A stretch of DNA of 64,000 nt from Sthenelais limicola. Its lineage: Eukaryota; Annelida; Polychaeta; Phyllodocida; Sigalionidae. A program made the position numbers and the translations under genes. The stretch is taken from contig OW804098.1 in assembly GCA_942159475.1 (NCBI GenBank), positions 9,898,406 to 9,962,405 of the forward strand, in the 5' to 3' direction. The notes below the pieces were generated by a model. It saw only the letters and a list, made by a program, of their open reading frames with translations. It did no database searches and was not told where the DNA came from. Numbering within the stretch: position 1 is the stretch's first letter; every line of letters starts with the position of its first letter. This document shows, in pieces, positions 43,788 to 54,710 of this stretch.

Positions 43788-45701
43788 TCAAGGCATACCA
43801 GGTCTTCTCCTATAATTTCCTTCAGAAGAAACCTTTCTACCCCCCTCACCCGACTCGGGCGGTGGTGGTGGTGGTAAAGCCTCTAGTTGCGGTTTTGGCC
43901 TTTTCTGCCACGCCCGAAAAGCTTGAAACTCTGCCATTTCGTTATCATCCCACTCCCGTTCTGATTTGGTCACAGTAGTTACCGTTGACACACCCGCCCC
44001 GCTTTTAATCGAGTGTAAATGCGAAGACGTGTGTGAAACTCCACTGGTTCCAAATACATCCCTATATCTAGTAGCGGCTGCCTCAGCCGAAACTATATCG
44101 GTCGGCTCCTGCATTGCAACATATTGCGACATGCCTTTATCCACCAGCCCATCAAGAAATGTTTTTACCGCCATATCATGCAACGTGCCATCCCATTCAC
44201 CGAAAGCATGTACTGCCTTCAAACTTAAGTTCTGGCTGAAAGCAGCCGGACTCTGCCCAGGATCTTGCCTGCATTCGAAAAATTCCCGCTTTCGCGTCTT
44301 ATCAGACTTTTCAGCCTGATAGTCATATTCGAGCATCTGTAGCAGCTGATCGACTGAAAAATCATCCGGCTCCAGCATCATAGCTTGTGGCAGCTGTTTA
44401 CCTACTCCGGTTAGCAGTTGTATTTTATAAGTCTCGTCATCCCAATTATTTGAACGTGCTATCATTACTGTGCGTCTTTGATAGTCACGCCAATCCTCTC
44501 GACCATCCCATTCAGGGAAGTTCACAGTTCTAGGGTTGCGAATTGGCTTAGTTGGTTTAAACTTAGGCATGCCAAATGCAGGTCCCTTGCCTTCAGGCAA
44601 GTAACCCGCGGCTGCATCTATTGACCGCCTAACTCCACTCATATTGGCCGGCAATGATCGCCTAACCGCGCCCATAATCCCATAACCGACTGGACTAGGA
44701 CTAGAAGTGCGCAAACCACGCGCAGCTTCTAAAGCACTCCTCCTGTCACCTTTAAACGCCCGCCCGCCAGTTGGTGCGTCCGGCATGACTGACGTATAAT
44801 GTGGTGGAAATGGTACTACATTATCTGGACTTCCTCTCTTTTGATCAAAGTCAGGTAAATCATTCATGATTCGGGTGTATGATTCATTAGTTATACCACC
44901 CGGATTTTCATGAATAGGAGTGCTAACCTTCTCCACTTCGTCAGCAAAAGCAATACCCCTAGGTCTGTTCTGTGGGACTTGAAAGTCAAAGCGGCTATTC
45001 AATTCTTCCAAATTCATTCTCATACGCTCATTATTCTTACGTTCCCAAGCGCGCTTAGCCTCCAGTGAAGTCAATTTCTCACTTTGATCTTTCACTACAG
45101 ATCTTAAACGAGCTTCTTCTTTCTTAGCTAAAGTCAACTCCGATTCAGTATAAGCCGCTTTCTCCAGGGCCTCCTTCCCCTTCCTTGCAGACTCCAATAC
45201 TGAATCATTCATCAAATTCAAAGTACTCATTTGCGTAGAGATGAGTTTATCCATTCTATCATAGGTCATGCGCCTATTCCTAGTACGGTCCTGAGTCCAT
45301 TCGGATTGTAACTGACCAATATCCGCATGAATCACTGGAGTCATGGGAGGCAGTTTACCATGCAAAAACTCATCCTCGTCCGAGCCAATATCTACAATCT
45401 CTGGTGCCTTCTTCAAAGCACTACGAGGAAGCTTTGACAACTTCCTCCTCATGGTCACTTTCAAGTCGGGCGCTTGTACATGTTCATCGCCGCTACTCGA
45501 ATTAGCTTCTATGCTCGCTTTCACCCGCACGTTAGCATTAACATGAGGTTCCAGCGAGCGATTCAAATTCAGTTTAGACTGGGCCAACTGATTTTCTAAG
45601 TCCTGAATAGTCTGATTTGTTTGCTGCAGAAATTCATCCACAGCCATCAGGTCATCCGGCGCTCCAGTGGAGAGCCGGACATCTCTCCCCTTGTCACCCA
45701 T
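43788..45701 (-). CDS. gag: Gypsy gag polyprotein
   Basis: 637 residues from the ATG at 45701 (an upstream GTG at 45707 is in frame). The N-terminal half is charged, with probable coiled coils (about 25-50 and 155-250). The capsid-like retrotransposon gag region lies at about 395-545 and includes FPEWDGREDWRDYQRR and LLTGVGKQLP. The Pro-rich C-terminus (PPPPPPESGEGG) is followed by TGA. The zinc knuckle lies immediately beyond this stop in the same frame. Confidence 0.9.
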   Translation of the reverse strand: MGDKGRDVRLSTGAPDDLMAVDEFLQQTNQTIQDLENQLAQSKLNLNRSLEPHVNANVRVKASIEANSSSGDEHVQAPDLKVTMRRKLSKLPRSALKKAPEIVDIGSDEDEFLHGKLPPMTPVIHADIGQLQSEWTQDRTRNRRMTYDRMDKLISTQMSTLNLMNDSVLESARKGKEALEKAAYTESELTLAKKEEARLRSVVKDQSEKLTSLEAKRAWERKNNERMRMNLEELNSRFDFQVPQNRPRGIAFADEVEKVSTPIHENPGGITNESYTRIMNDLPDFDQKRGSPDNVVPFPPHYTSVMPDAPTGGRAFKGDRRSALEAARGLRTSSPSPVGYGIMGAVRRSLPANMSGVRRSIDAAAGYLPEGKGPAFGMPKFKPTKPIRNPRTVNFPEWDGREDWRDYQRRTVMIARSNNWDDETYKIQLLTGVGKQLPQAMMLEPDDFSVDQLLQMLEYDYQAEKSDKTRKREFFECRQDPGQSPAAFSQNLSLKAVHAFGEWDGTLHDMAVKTFLDGLVDKGMSQYVAMQEPTDIVSAEAAATRYRDVFGTSGVSHTSSHLHSIKSGAGVSTVTTVTKSEREWDDNEMAEFQAFRAWQKRPKPQLEALPPPPPPESGEGGRKVSSEGNYRRRPGMP

Positions 45702-45771
45702 CGGCACTCCCCGTTAGAGGCTACCGACAGCTGACACAGGTCTCACCCTAGCGAGCAAAAATCCAAAAAAT

Positions 45772-45784
45772 GGTCACGGCACCA
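45772..45784 (-). promoter_or_regulatory. Primer-binding site, probably tRNA-His
   Basis: Three bases inside the 5' LTR, the element strand reads TGGTGCCGTGACC. Its complement ends GTCACGGCACCA, which matches the 3' end of animal tRNA-His as I recall it over about 12 bases. Confidence 0.65.
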
Positions 45785-45787
45785 AAT

Positions 45788-46242
45788 TGTAATGTCCGAT
45801 CGACAGCCTTAAGCGACTATGGGAACTTAATCTATCTAATCAAGAACAACGACAACGACAGGATCTAATGGACCTCGCCAGCACTCAACGTTTATATTCT
45901 TCTATCCACACCCGGGTTGCCAAATATCACAGCTTGTGACGACAACAACCGACATACATAAAGGAAGCAGTACATGACAATGACATGTAAATACAAAAGG
46001 GTGTATAATATGTAAGTGTGAGACATACATAAGATAAGTACAACATACAGCAATAAAAAGTTTGAAAATACAGATACATTACACAGCACGACCTCTGTTG
46101 GTGACTAAAACCATAACCACGACCCGCGCGGCCAGCACCAATACACATCTTACAAAACCAAGGGTCTCCAAGCGACAGCCGCTTGAGACGCGCGCGGGCG
46201 CGGCTCTGGTTCAGCAAAGCTAATCCATAGCCGCGCACCACA
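45788..46242 (-). repeat. 5' LTR of the Gypsy element
   Basis: 455 bp, TG...CA ends, one difference from the 3' LTR. Followed by the target duplication TTAG at 46243. Confidence 0.95.
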
Positions 46243-47820
46243 TTAGGATACTATGTGATGTGTCAGAATGTTGGAAAAAGATTGATCTCATATTTCAAAT
46301 GTGCTGGTATTTCGACATCCATTATTCTGAAACCTGAGACCCATTTTTCTGGGACATATCACATATTTAAAATGATGAGATTAGGTCTATTCTAACGATG
46401 GTAACCTTTCGGAAACGAAATACGTACTTCTATTTCTTTGGGTGAAACTATTAGCAATGTATGTTGGGGAGACTTTGCTTTACCATTAATAATGATATAT
46501 AACAAAGGCAAGGTTTGGCCATGAACCCAGCAAATCAAAGGGTTTATTCTCACCCAATACATATCATTAATATATACAAGCAAAAACACATGTAAGAATA
46601 CATACACAGAACAAAAATGATAAGAATAAAAAAATTTAAATTAGCATGCACATCTATGCAGCTCAGGTGCAGGCTGAATAACGGTCCAACTGTCCAGGTG
46701 AAACGAGTGACGTAATAGTTGCGGGCCACTAATTTTGGTCCATATGATGCAGGTGTATTATGTCATAATTAGATGCTGCATCAGCCCCAATTATAATCAT
46801 GGATAGGTCGATTCCACATAACTGGAAGGTCAATCACTAGCAATATTGTCTATAATCAGCATTCCTTTATCTATATATGTCATAAATGTCCATGCTAACC
46901 ATCGCCATATAGCCAGACATACATCCTGCACCAATCTCTTCTTTGAGCACAATATCCAATTACATCCATCATTACATTGGCCAATCATTTTCTAAATTAG
47001 CAGAAGTGAAGCCGATCAAAAGCCTCTCTATAAATTTGTTCTTCCTCATCTGGACTAATTGTTCAGTCATTACAAATGTACAATTGACAACTCTACACAT
47101 TTATTTTCTATTTTTCTTTACGGTAAAAATGGAATCATCCCAATACCAATAGACCTGTATGGGACTTAGGCAAGTCTACTATACAAAGCAAGGCTCAGGT
47201 AAATAATCTGACAGAAATAGAAACAATGCCCGGGGACCACAAACAAGTGGACAAATGTTTTTTGATCTGGCAGGAATCTCTAGTGCCAATTCTCAATTAA
47301 AATAATCGCCCTTTTCTCCACGAAATTGGGAAAGATCAGGAGAACATGATTGTAAGCACACAATCATGAGTACACATGCGTTCGCTGTGTGTGTGCATGC
47401 ATGTTCTGTGTGCATCTTATGACACACACTGACAGTGGCAGAAGAACACTGATAGTGGCATATCAACACTGATAGTGGCAGAAAGACACAAACAGTGGCA
47501 GAACAACACTGACGATGGCAAACCAACACTGACAGTGGCAGAACCACACTGACAGTGGCAGAAGAACACTAACAGTGGCAGAACCATGCTGACAGTGGCA
47601 AACAACACTGACACTGGCAGAACCACACTGACACTGGCAGAACCACACTGACACTGGCAGAACTGCACTGACGGTGGCAAAACTGCACTGAGAGTGGCAG
47701 AACCACACTGACACTGGCAGAACCACACTGACACTGGCAGAACCACACTGACAGTAAATCAGATACCAGCCCCATTACATCCTATCATAGTACTTGATTT
47801 TCTCAGCTTATACTCAGAAA
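46243..47820 (+). repeat. Segmental duplication unit A, right piece
   Basis: Continues the alignment interrupted by the Gypsy element. Matches 58273-59790, with shared ends CTCAGCTTATACT. Unit A has one copy of the ~96-bp element near 46848 where B has four. The 47425-47755 minisatellite is in A only. No gene. Confidence 0.85.
47425..47755. repeat. ~20-21-bp minisatellite (CACTGACAGTGGCAGAACCA)
   Basis: About 16 copies with variants ACACTGG, GATAGTGG and GAAGAACA. All six frames stay open over parts of it, so its Cys/Val-rich open frames are artefacts. Absent from unit B. Confidence 0.9.
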
Positions 47821-47825
47821 TATAA

Positions 47826-48044
47826 AAAAAGCTCTACACATTTAGGGTATTCTGCTAAATTAGGCTGAAAAAAGAATGAACATTGGGTATATCTGAGTAT
47901 ATTTGGTAATGCATTCATTTAAAGAATCAGTTCTTAAAGAATCAATCTTAAACTGCATTTTCAACCTTGTTTCTGTCTTAAATGTGGGTTATTTGAGAGG
48001 ATTGGTGAACATGAATTGTACATTTTCTGAAAATCTGACCCATA
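47826..48044 (+). mobile_element. TATGGGTCAG-family MITE lacking its left end
   Basis: Internal landmarks (CTACACATTTAG, GGTATATCTGAG, CTTAAATGTGGGTTATTTGA) and an intact right terminus (TACATTTTCTGAAAATCTGA then CCCATA). It lies at the end of unit A. Confidence 0.75.
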
Positions 48045-48367
48045 TATACATGAAACTATGTTTCCAAATGCATATTATCAACAACAGTGAAAGTTAAGAT
48101 TGTTTTACCTGGAAATAGGTCGACACATCTTCAGACGGGCTGACCCATATGAAGTATTAACTGGTGCATATCCATACGAGTGTAGATCCCCCACCCCCGC
48201 AACCCTTCCCCCCAGACTCTGGTATTCCCCTGACATCCCATCACGACTTCTTTGCACAGCAAACACTCACAGGTGTAGGATATACACAATATATCCATGA
48301 AGGAGATACATCGAAGGAGTAGGACTGAATTATACGACACCATCATAATAGAGTTATCAAAGACATT
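48045..48367 (+). other. Putative promoter/5'-UTR region of copy B
   Basis: Spacer between the two duplication units, directly upstream of the signal-peptide exon. No clear TATA box. The sequence is unique within the window. Confidence 0.4.
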
Positions 48368-48434
48368 ATGGGGATTACTTTGTTACTAATATTAATCTGC
48401 ATACAAGTACCATGTGGGTGTACTGGATCTCCAT
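48368..48434 (+). CDS. Copy B exon 1: signal peptide
   Basis: ATG at 48368, then 22 codons of strongly hydrophobic sequence and one base of the next codon. Donor gtaagt. Lies 275 bp upstream of the start of unit B, i.e. outside the duplicated segment. Confidence 0.75.
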
Positions 48435-51400
48435 GTAAGTACATTTATACCAATATAAACCATTGTCTGTCATTTAAACAACCATTGTTCCGGGAGGGAG
48501 CTGTTTCTTGGCTAAGGAAGTGGAATAGAAACAGTAGAAATGGTGTAATTCAGATGTGGTTCCACACCTCCCTCAGAAACAATTCATGGCTTGTTCTTAA
48601 ATTAGGATCGACAAATGGAGGGAGACAGTGACATTTGATAAGACATTTTCCTGGCCACCGGACAATTTGACATAGACATTAGTGATAAAATAATGGACCA
48701 TATTTCTAATAGAAGTAACTGAAATTAGTGTCAAATGCCAATTGCTGTTTCTATATATGCCCCATGTATTATGTTTGAAGTACTAGACAACTATAGTGGA
48801 AATATAGCGTATTTTAGACAATAGGGGATTTGCATGTCTTACTTTCCATGTCTATTACAGTGCATGCTGGGTTTGATTCAGTTCAAGTCTGACAAATCTT
48901 TACTTTTATCTTAATCTTTAGAATGTGGTAATGTCCCATTGTATTTTATGTGTGTTCGAGTTAAATTGTTTTATTGCTTTAATTGATTGTCTTACATATA
49001 CGTTAATCAAGTATTTAATTGTATTTGATGAACTTGGCCATAGTCAGTGGGTATGTTATTTGTCCCTAGTTATGTACTACAGTCTCTAAACCCAGACATG
49101 TATTGTTCGAGAGTTGCTCGATTCATTAGCAAAACAGCGGGACTACTGATGACAATTTTAAGGAGAAACGAATGTGTGTACTAAATAATAAGTAGGGGGA
49201 TTGACTCTGAATCAATTCTGGGGTAACATACTCAGCTTACCAGGAAATATGATTTTCATTTAAACATAGAGTAGTGTCTGCTATTCTTATTCTGCGTGAT
49301 CGTATTCGAAAGCAATAACAACACAAAACTCAGATCCTTCCAGTCCTCTCTAGCTTATCTGTTTATTATTAAACACGTATTGTGGACAGCACCCGAATGA
49401 TTACTATGAATCAACCTCACATTGCAGTGGGTGTAAGGTATATTTTTCTGACCAAAGCTTTAGTTAAGTATAAATTAATTTATCAAGAAGCTAATTCATC
49501 CAGAAGATTATCAAAACGTTCTCCACAACAATAAATTCCTATACTAAAGTCATGGACTGGTTGGGTGAAGGAAATGGTAACACTGAGGTCCAATTAGAGT
49601 AGCCCAGGGACCAAGAGGGGCACCAAAACGAAACCCTAGTTTTAAAAGAAATATGGGAAAAGCGCATTTAGTGTATCCATGCGTAACATTAAGTAACCAT
49701 TAAGTAACATTAATCTTGGAATATAACCAATTTGTAGAATTCTACAACATTTTGTATCTTGCTACATTAGGATCATATTAGCTTTGATGTACAGTTCAAT
49801 ATCCAGTTGCCAAGATGCAAGATCCTTTCCCTTATGAATTCAGTATACATATGATTGGTAATTCTTGAGTAAAGAAGGCCGAACTGTACTCTCAATCTCT
49901 TTGAGACAATGACCTCCAAAGAATGATGCTGCAGGGCTTTTTCATTTTAAAGCACATCTCATGATTTGTAAATCATTTCACCCAACCAATCCATGACCAT
50001 ACATATTTACAAGTTGTCCTACCTAAATGACATGTAGACATATTATGTATTTTAGTGTTTCCCTGGTAAGTGCTATTTACATTTCTGTCTGCGTACATTG
50101 ACAACCCAATAGTATATCAAAAGCAATGATAGCAAGTTACACATTTCTTATTGCAGGTCTTAGGGGAGATAGTATAGTGTGTCCTGTTGGTGAAACTCAT
50201 GTCGCCAAGTGGGAATCGTACCATTGGGAATGGAGACATACCTGTCTCAATGGTAAGAACTAAGAACTTTTTAATTGGAATCTGATGCAAAACAGCAGCC
50301 GACTTTGGAAATGTGTAGCAACATGGTCATTCGATTATGATGGAAAATACCATGGGATTGTGTTAATTTCTGACATTTCCGGCTGCCTATTCCAACATAG
50401 GCACCAGCACATAGTTTCTCAAATTCCAGTTTCAGACAAAATTTAATAACAGTGCTAACATTTCCAGCACAACTTACGTCCTAACCAAAACTGGATATCG
50501 AATAAGATGTGGAAAGGCACATCCCACCATAATTAATAAAATAGCAATACGCTTCAAAACTGAGTTGCACATTTGCCCCTAAATACATAACAAAAATTAC
50601 AGATATTAGAAAACCACATAATCAGAAACAGAAAATTAAAAAAATATTCCAATGAGTCAGCTGTGACTATCAGAAATCATTTAATGAAATGTTGTCATCA
50701 CTTGTGATCAATTAAGATTACCTATGATGACACTAGATCAGAAACATACATAATTCTATTCCTGTCCCGTTATCACTGTTCACCATTGATCTCTTGTACT
50801 GATGCCTTAAGCTATTACCAAAATAACTAGTTTAATGAGACCTAAGATCGTATTATACTTATAATAATGATTATTATCATGTGATATTTATAATAATTAT
50901 CATCGAACAATTGTCATAAAAAATAGAAATAGTATACATAGCTCTAGAGAATGAAATGAGCCGCCAGTAATAATTGGATGAGATCCATCTGTAAATGAAG
51001 TCCAATAACCTTTCAATTACAAGCGGCGAGTTCCATTCTATATTCATCATATGGGTCAGATTTTCAGAAAATGTACAATTCATCTTCGACAATCTTGTCA
51101 AAAAACCCAAATTTCAGACGAAAAAAAAGTTTAAAATACTGTTCAACCTAACCAAACAGATTGCATAAATGTCGGCCATATTGAAATTTATCCAATCCAA
51201 AGTATTGTTTGTGGTATTTGTTCTGAAAAAAAACCCATATCATTTGTCTCCATGAGTCTAAATATAGACCTCTCGTTAGCACAGTTTCAACCCTCAAATC
51301 AGGTTATAATAGCCATGGTCATTAATCATCAGAAACATCTAAATCCTCCTTAATTTAGGTCTTAAACTAGTATGCACAAGCTGTGGGAACCCCAAATAAA

Positions 51401-54327
51401 CAAACCTCAAGAAATGAACTTGACCATACCCTCCCATGTTCTATGTTGACTTCCGTTATTTAATGTGTTCATTGGCTTTCAGGGACATTACCGTTAAATG
51501 ACTGCAGCTGTTGTAGAGGCTGCCCTTTGGGGTGTCACAAGTGCCACCACAAATCTAGAGATTGCTCTTCATATAGATACTTTGAACATGAAAGTGGTAG
51601 GTAAAGTATCCTTTAAACCCACATGTATACTGGATTTTGTAAACTGATTAATTAAAGTGGTACTTTTGCCCGCCCTCTTCTTTGCTAATACCAGGCCTAT
51701 ACATCTGCAAATATGATGATTCCCAATGATCCGAAACAAACATCTGGTTTCTTAATATTTGCCCGATGCTGACCTACACTCTAACAAACTAATAGTCATT
51801 TACACTGGGAATTCCATGTGTTCCTCTGATGCCAAGATTACATTGTGCTACACATTACACTGGGCTTATATCAGCACTGGGAAATGAGTATTGGTAAAGC
51901 AACACTTGGAAAACCCATGCAGCTAACTTGTCCAAACTCTTGACATCATCACAATAATATTAACAGCATCACAATATCTAGGCCTTTGGTTCTTTCGATG
52001 TGTTGAGCATATCAGGCGTGGAATAAGATATTGTATAAAATATTGCGTTTTACTGGGGTGAGAAAAGGGTGGACCAAGACAATGGGAAAGGGTTTTCATT
52101 CATATTAGCTGAGAATGTAGCTGTAATAAATTGGTGGACATTGAATTCCAGATGGTTCTGACGAATGCCAGGTTGTGAGGGATGAGTTGGAACGTGCAAT
52201 CTTCCTTTCCTCGGATACCATACATGAATGCGATATTGTGCCCACCACCATGAGGCATGTATCAGTATGGAAACCTACCACTAAGCAACCACCAAGCATT
52301 CTAACCACAATGTCTGGTACAGAGGCCTCTAGTAGTAATACAGGTAATTGGGCTTCTTCAGCAATCATGTATTTAGACAAAAGACAGCCTGTCATTGATA
52401 CGCTTGATGTTTCTATGAGCACATGTGGTTGAAATGGACATTTTTCTGGAGTGGCCACAGGCCACAAGGGAAAAACGTTCATTTCGACCACCAAGGACGC
52501 ATAGAAACGTTCAAGTGTATCAATGACAGGTTTGTTTGTTTTGTTTTAGTATCACAAGACGCCCTGTTTTGGATCACAAAGACAACAATAAATACCTCTA
52601 ATTTCATTTGACCACTGTCTGCCCGTCGCCATATTGTGTTCATCAACCAAACTTTTTTCCAGCATTTTCTCTCCCTTTTCCTCTATCTCTATTTCCTGGG
52701 TATGACCATAAACTGCCTCCCTCTCAGCTCTCCCGCCCTTGATATAACCATCTTAAATGTGTTGATAAGGGCGTAAACCAACCAATCTCACTACTGGCTA
52801 CTGTCTTATGATGTCACACTCTCTCCGCCAATCAAAATTCACCATAAATAAATGCAGACAGGCAGCTACCTCCATCTTTCTTGCATCTCCACTGGTCTGA
52901 TCTTCTGTGTTTCCCCCAACTGCCCCCAGTTGAGATAATGCGGCCGTCCATGATTAAATAAAACTTTGAAAAGAAATTGGTTAAGTGGAAATGAGGCTTT
53001 AGTGGACATGAGGCCTTACACAGATGACAATTCAATCACTTTATATCCTAAAATGGAAACATATACTCACTGTTATAATTACTTATACAACATGAGGCTG
53101 GTTTTTACGTAAATTGGTAATTGCACCAGTGAATACCTTTTGAATCAGTTCATAAATACAGCATTTGAGACAATATAATAATATAATAGTGACATTAATT
53201 CAATTTTGCAGTAGCAGTAGCTGGGCATATCGCTGGGAGTGTGGCAGGAGGAATTTTACTACTAGCAGCCATCATCATGATAATCATACTTATCAAAAGG
53301 TAAATCCACATCTTATAGCAGTATTTATATCGTTTGTAGACAGCATAAAGTAAAGGCAGAAAAGATAAAAAATGTACTACGCCGGGTGGAGTATAAGTTA
53401 TCAGTGGAAATTCTTCAAATCCTACAAGGATCAGGTCTTGAATTACAGCCGGGTACAAATTGGCTTTAGTTATAATTAGCGCCGGGAGGCATGCCCTTGT
53501 GGAATCTTTTATATATCTCAAGGAAAAGATTTGACTGGGGCGATTAAAGGACAAATGCCACCCAGAGAACTGCCACCTAGAACAACCGCCAACTAGGACA
53601 ACCACCATCCAGACAAACACTGCTCATAGAAATAGTTATTGCTATTCTTTCTATTGCTTACTGTATCTAACCTTGATGGGTGGAGTTTGTCCAGGTGGCA
53701 ATTGTCCAGGTAGCATGCGGCCTGACACTGACCAGTGCATATTATGTGATAAACCTTTGAGGCCTTTACTACTACCAGTTATTCATATGGTTCTATTATA
53801 ATAGAATAGAATAGAATAATTTTGTATTTGTCCAAATGATACAAGAGACAAACAGGTCGACAGGCCTCTGGGAGAGTCCCACCTCTTCCAGCTGTTACTT
53901 TTAAATCAAACCTTTAAACCTTTAATTTAAATTCTAAATGCCATGTGATTATACAGATGACATTATATAGAGATGACTTGCTATTTTCAGGAGGATCCTA
54001 CCCAAGCAGAAATTACAAGCAATACTGCAACAAGTCAGGCACTCCCAGAACAATGTTTATGTTAATTCACCTTCTGCTCCCCCTTCCCCCTCTGCCCCTC
54101 CTAGACTTATCCCATCTCCCCCTCAGTCTCCCCCTCCTGGATCTCACCCTCATCCCCCACCACCCCCTTCTAGCCCTCGACCATACAACTCTTCTCCCTT
54201 ACCTCCACCAACGCCTGCACCACCACTACCCCCTGGACTAACCACGGAAACTTCCAACCCAGCCTACCAGTCCCACCTACACATACGGACAGAGCATACC
54301 AATGCCAGACCTGGGAGAAGCTCATGA
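48368..54327 (+). CDS. Copy B: Cys-rich single-pass type I membrane protein, six coding exons
   Basis: Exons 48368-48434, 50157-50252, 51483-51596, 52152-52343, 53212-53299 and 53991-54327 give 894 nt, 297 residues. Every intron is GT-AG. The first four introns are phase 1, so exons 2-4 are symmetrical modules. Protein order: signal peptide MGITLLLILICIQVPCG; ectodomain with 12 cysteines in exons 2-4, densest in exon 3 (DCSCCRGCPLGCHKC); Thr/Ser stalk; helix GGILLLAAIIMIIILI; KR stop-transfer; Pro-rich tail. A Cys-rich ectodomain, one helix and Pro-rich tail resembles Shisa/CYYR1-like adaptors or a divergent TNFR-type receptor, but I cannot assign a family. The tail ends about 60 residues early compared with copy A through a TGA at 54325-54327. 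Model inferred from splice signals and phase; high internal consistency. Confidence 0.78.
49550..50005. repeat. B-only insertion forming an inverted repeat with local sequence
   Basis: Unit A runs directly from CCAAGAG to TTACAAGTTGTCC (near 1858); B carries about 390 extra bases. The end of the insertion (TTTCACCCAACCAATCCATGA, 49977-49997) is the reverse complement of the local GTCATGGACTGGTTGGGTGAA (49551-49571), so B can form a ~450-nt hairpin. Confidence 0.55.
50157..50252 (+). CDS. Copy B exon 2: ectodomain
   Basis: 96 nt, phase 1-1, acceptor TTGCAG, donor GTAAGA. Encodes CLRGDSIVCPVGETHVAKW and then WESYHWEWRHTCLN. Three cysteines; an RGD tripeptide follows the first. Confidence 0.75.
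51050..51160 (+). mobile_element. One-ended MITE terminus in unit B
   Basis: Same one-ended TATGGGTCAG sequence as at 2888 in unit A, so the insertion predates the duplication. Confidence 0.65.
51483..51596 (+). CDS. Copy B exon 3: dense cysteine module
   Basis: 114 nt, phase 1-1, acceptor TTTCAG, donor GTAGGT. Seven cysteines with spacing C-x-C-C-x2-C-x3-C-x2-C-x6-C. No counterpart in unit A, where about 255 bp are missing. Confidence 0.75.
52152..52343 (+). CDS. Copy B exon 4: stalk
   Basis: 192 nt, phase 1-1, acceptor TTCCAG, donor GTAATT. Two cysteines, then PTTMRHVSVWKPTTKQPPS and a Ser/Thr-rich end likely to be O-glycosylated. Confidence 0.72.
52728..52794 (+). repeat. Single copy of the 78-bp repeat unit
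   Basis: Unit B counterpart of the seven-copy array at 29035-29574. Confidence 0.8.
53212..53299 (+). CDS. Copy B exon 5: transmembrane segment
   Basis: 88 nt, phase 1 to 2. VAVAGHIAGSVAGG, then a hydrophobic run of 16 residues, then KR. Gly-rich start could support helix packing. Confidence 0.75.
53797..53930 (-). mobile_element. Minus-strand retroposon 3' end with (ATTCT)n tail, B-only
   Basis: On the minus strand a ~110-bp body (GGGACTCTCCCAGAGGCCTG...) runs into ATTCTATTCTATTCTATTAT. Such a simple tail is typical of CR1-like LINE or SINE 3' ends. Unit A lacks it (near 31475). Confidence 0.55.
53991..54327 (+). CDS. Copy B exon 6: Pro-rich tail with early stop
   Basis: Acceptor TTTTCAG. 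The frame runs through RHSQNNVYVNSPSAPPSPSA and PPPPP stretches to ARPGRSS and TGA. Copy A has GGA at that codon and continues. B also lacks about 70 bp that carry the PPxY motif in A, without frame loss. Confidence 0.72.
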
Positions 54328-54710
54328 GGAACTCAACATGGAGGAGTGACCAGACGAGCAGGAGGAAGAGCAGTTCAACATGGGGGAGTGGCCAGAGGAG
54401 CAGGAGGAGGAGCAACAGGAGCTGCAGCAAATGACCCATCTGTGTATTTAGAAGAAAATGAACTATATAACACATAACTACCTCATATTGTATACCATTC
54501 TCTTCTCGTGGCTAACCTTTTTGGGGGGCGGTTTAACATCTTAGAATTTTGCATTAAATGCTGAGCATTTTCCCAGAGATGTATAAAATTATAGCAAACA
54601 TATCCATGTATATTACATGTATGTTATAAAATGTGATAATTATACAACAAATTAGTTCTGTATATCGAACTGTGATCAAATCAGAAGCTGGCTTCATCGC
54701 AATTAATAAT

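Larger units (their letters stand above)
34191..46242 (-). mobile_element. Complete young Gypsy-type LTR retrotransposon with an extra ORF
   Basis: 12.05 kb, transcribed on the minus strand. Order: 5' LTR (45788-46242), PBS (45772-45784), gag (45701-43788), zinc-knuckle extension (to 43638), pol (from 43680 to 39370), ORF3 (38630-35280), polypurine tract (34648-34664), 3' LTR (34191-34645). The LTRs differ at one position of 455. The target duplication TTAG (34187-34190 and 46243-46246) is single in unit B (about 58273). Internal order PR-RT-RH-IN is that of Ty3/Gypsy (Metaviridae) elements. Apart from the stop before the zinc knuckle, all long frames are intact, so the element is recently mobile. 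Confidence 0.95.

Noticed and set aside
47293..47775. Several overlapping minus-strand Cys/Val-rich open frames
   Set aside because: They are translations of a 20-21-bp minisatellite in different frames; no codon signal and no counterpart in unit B.
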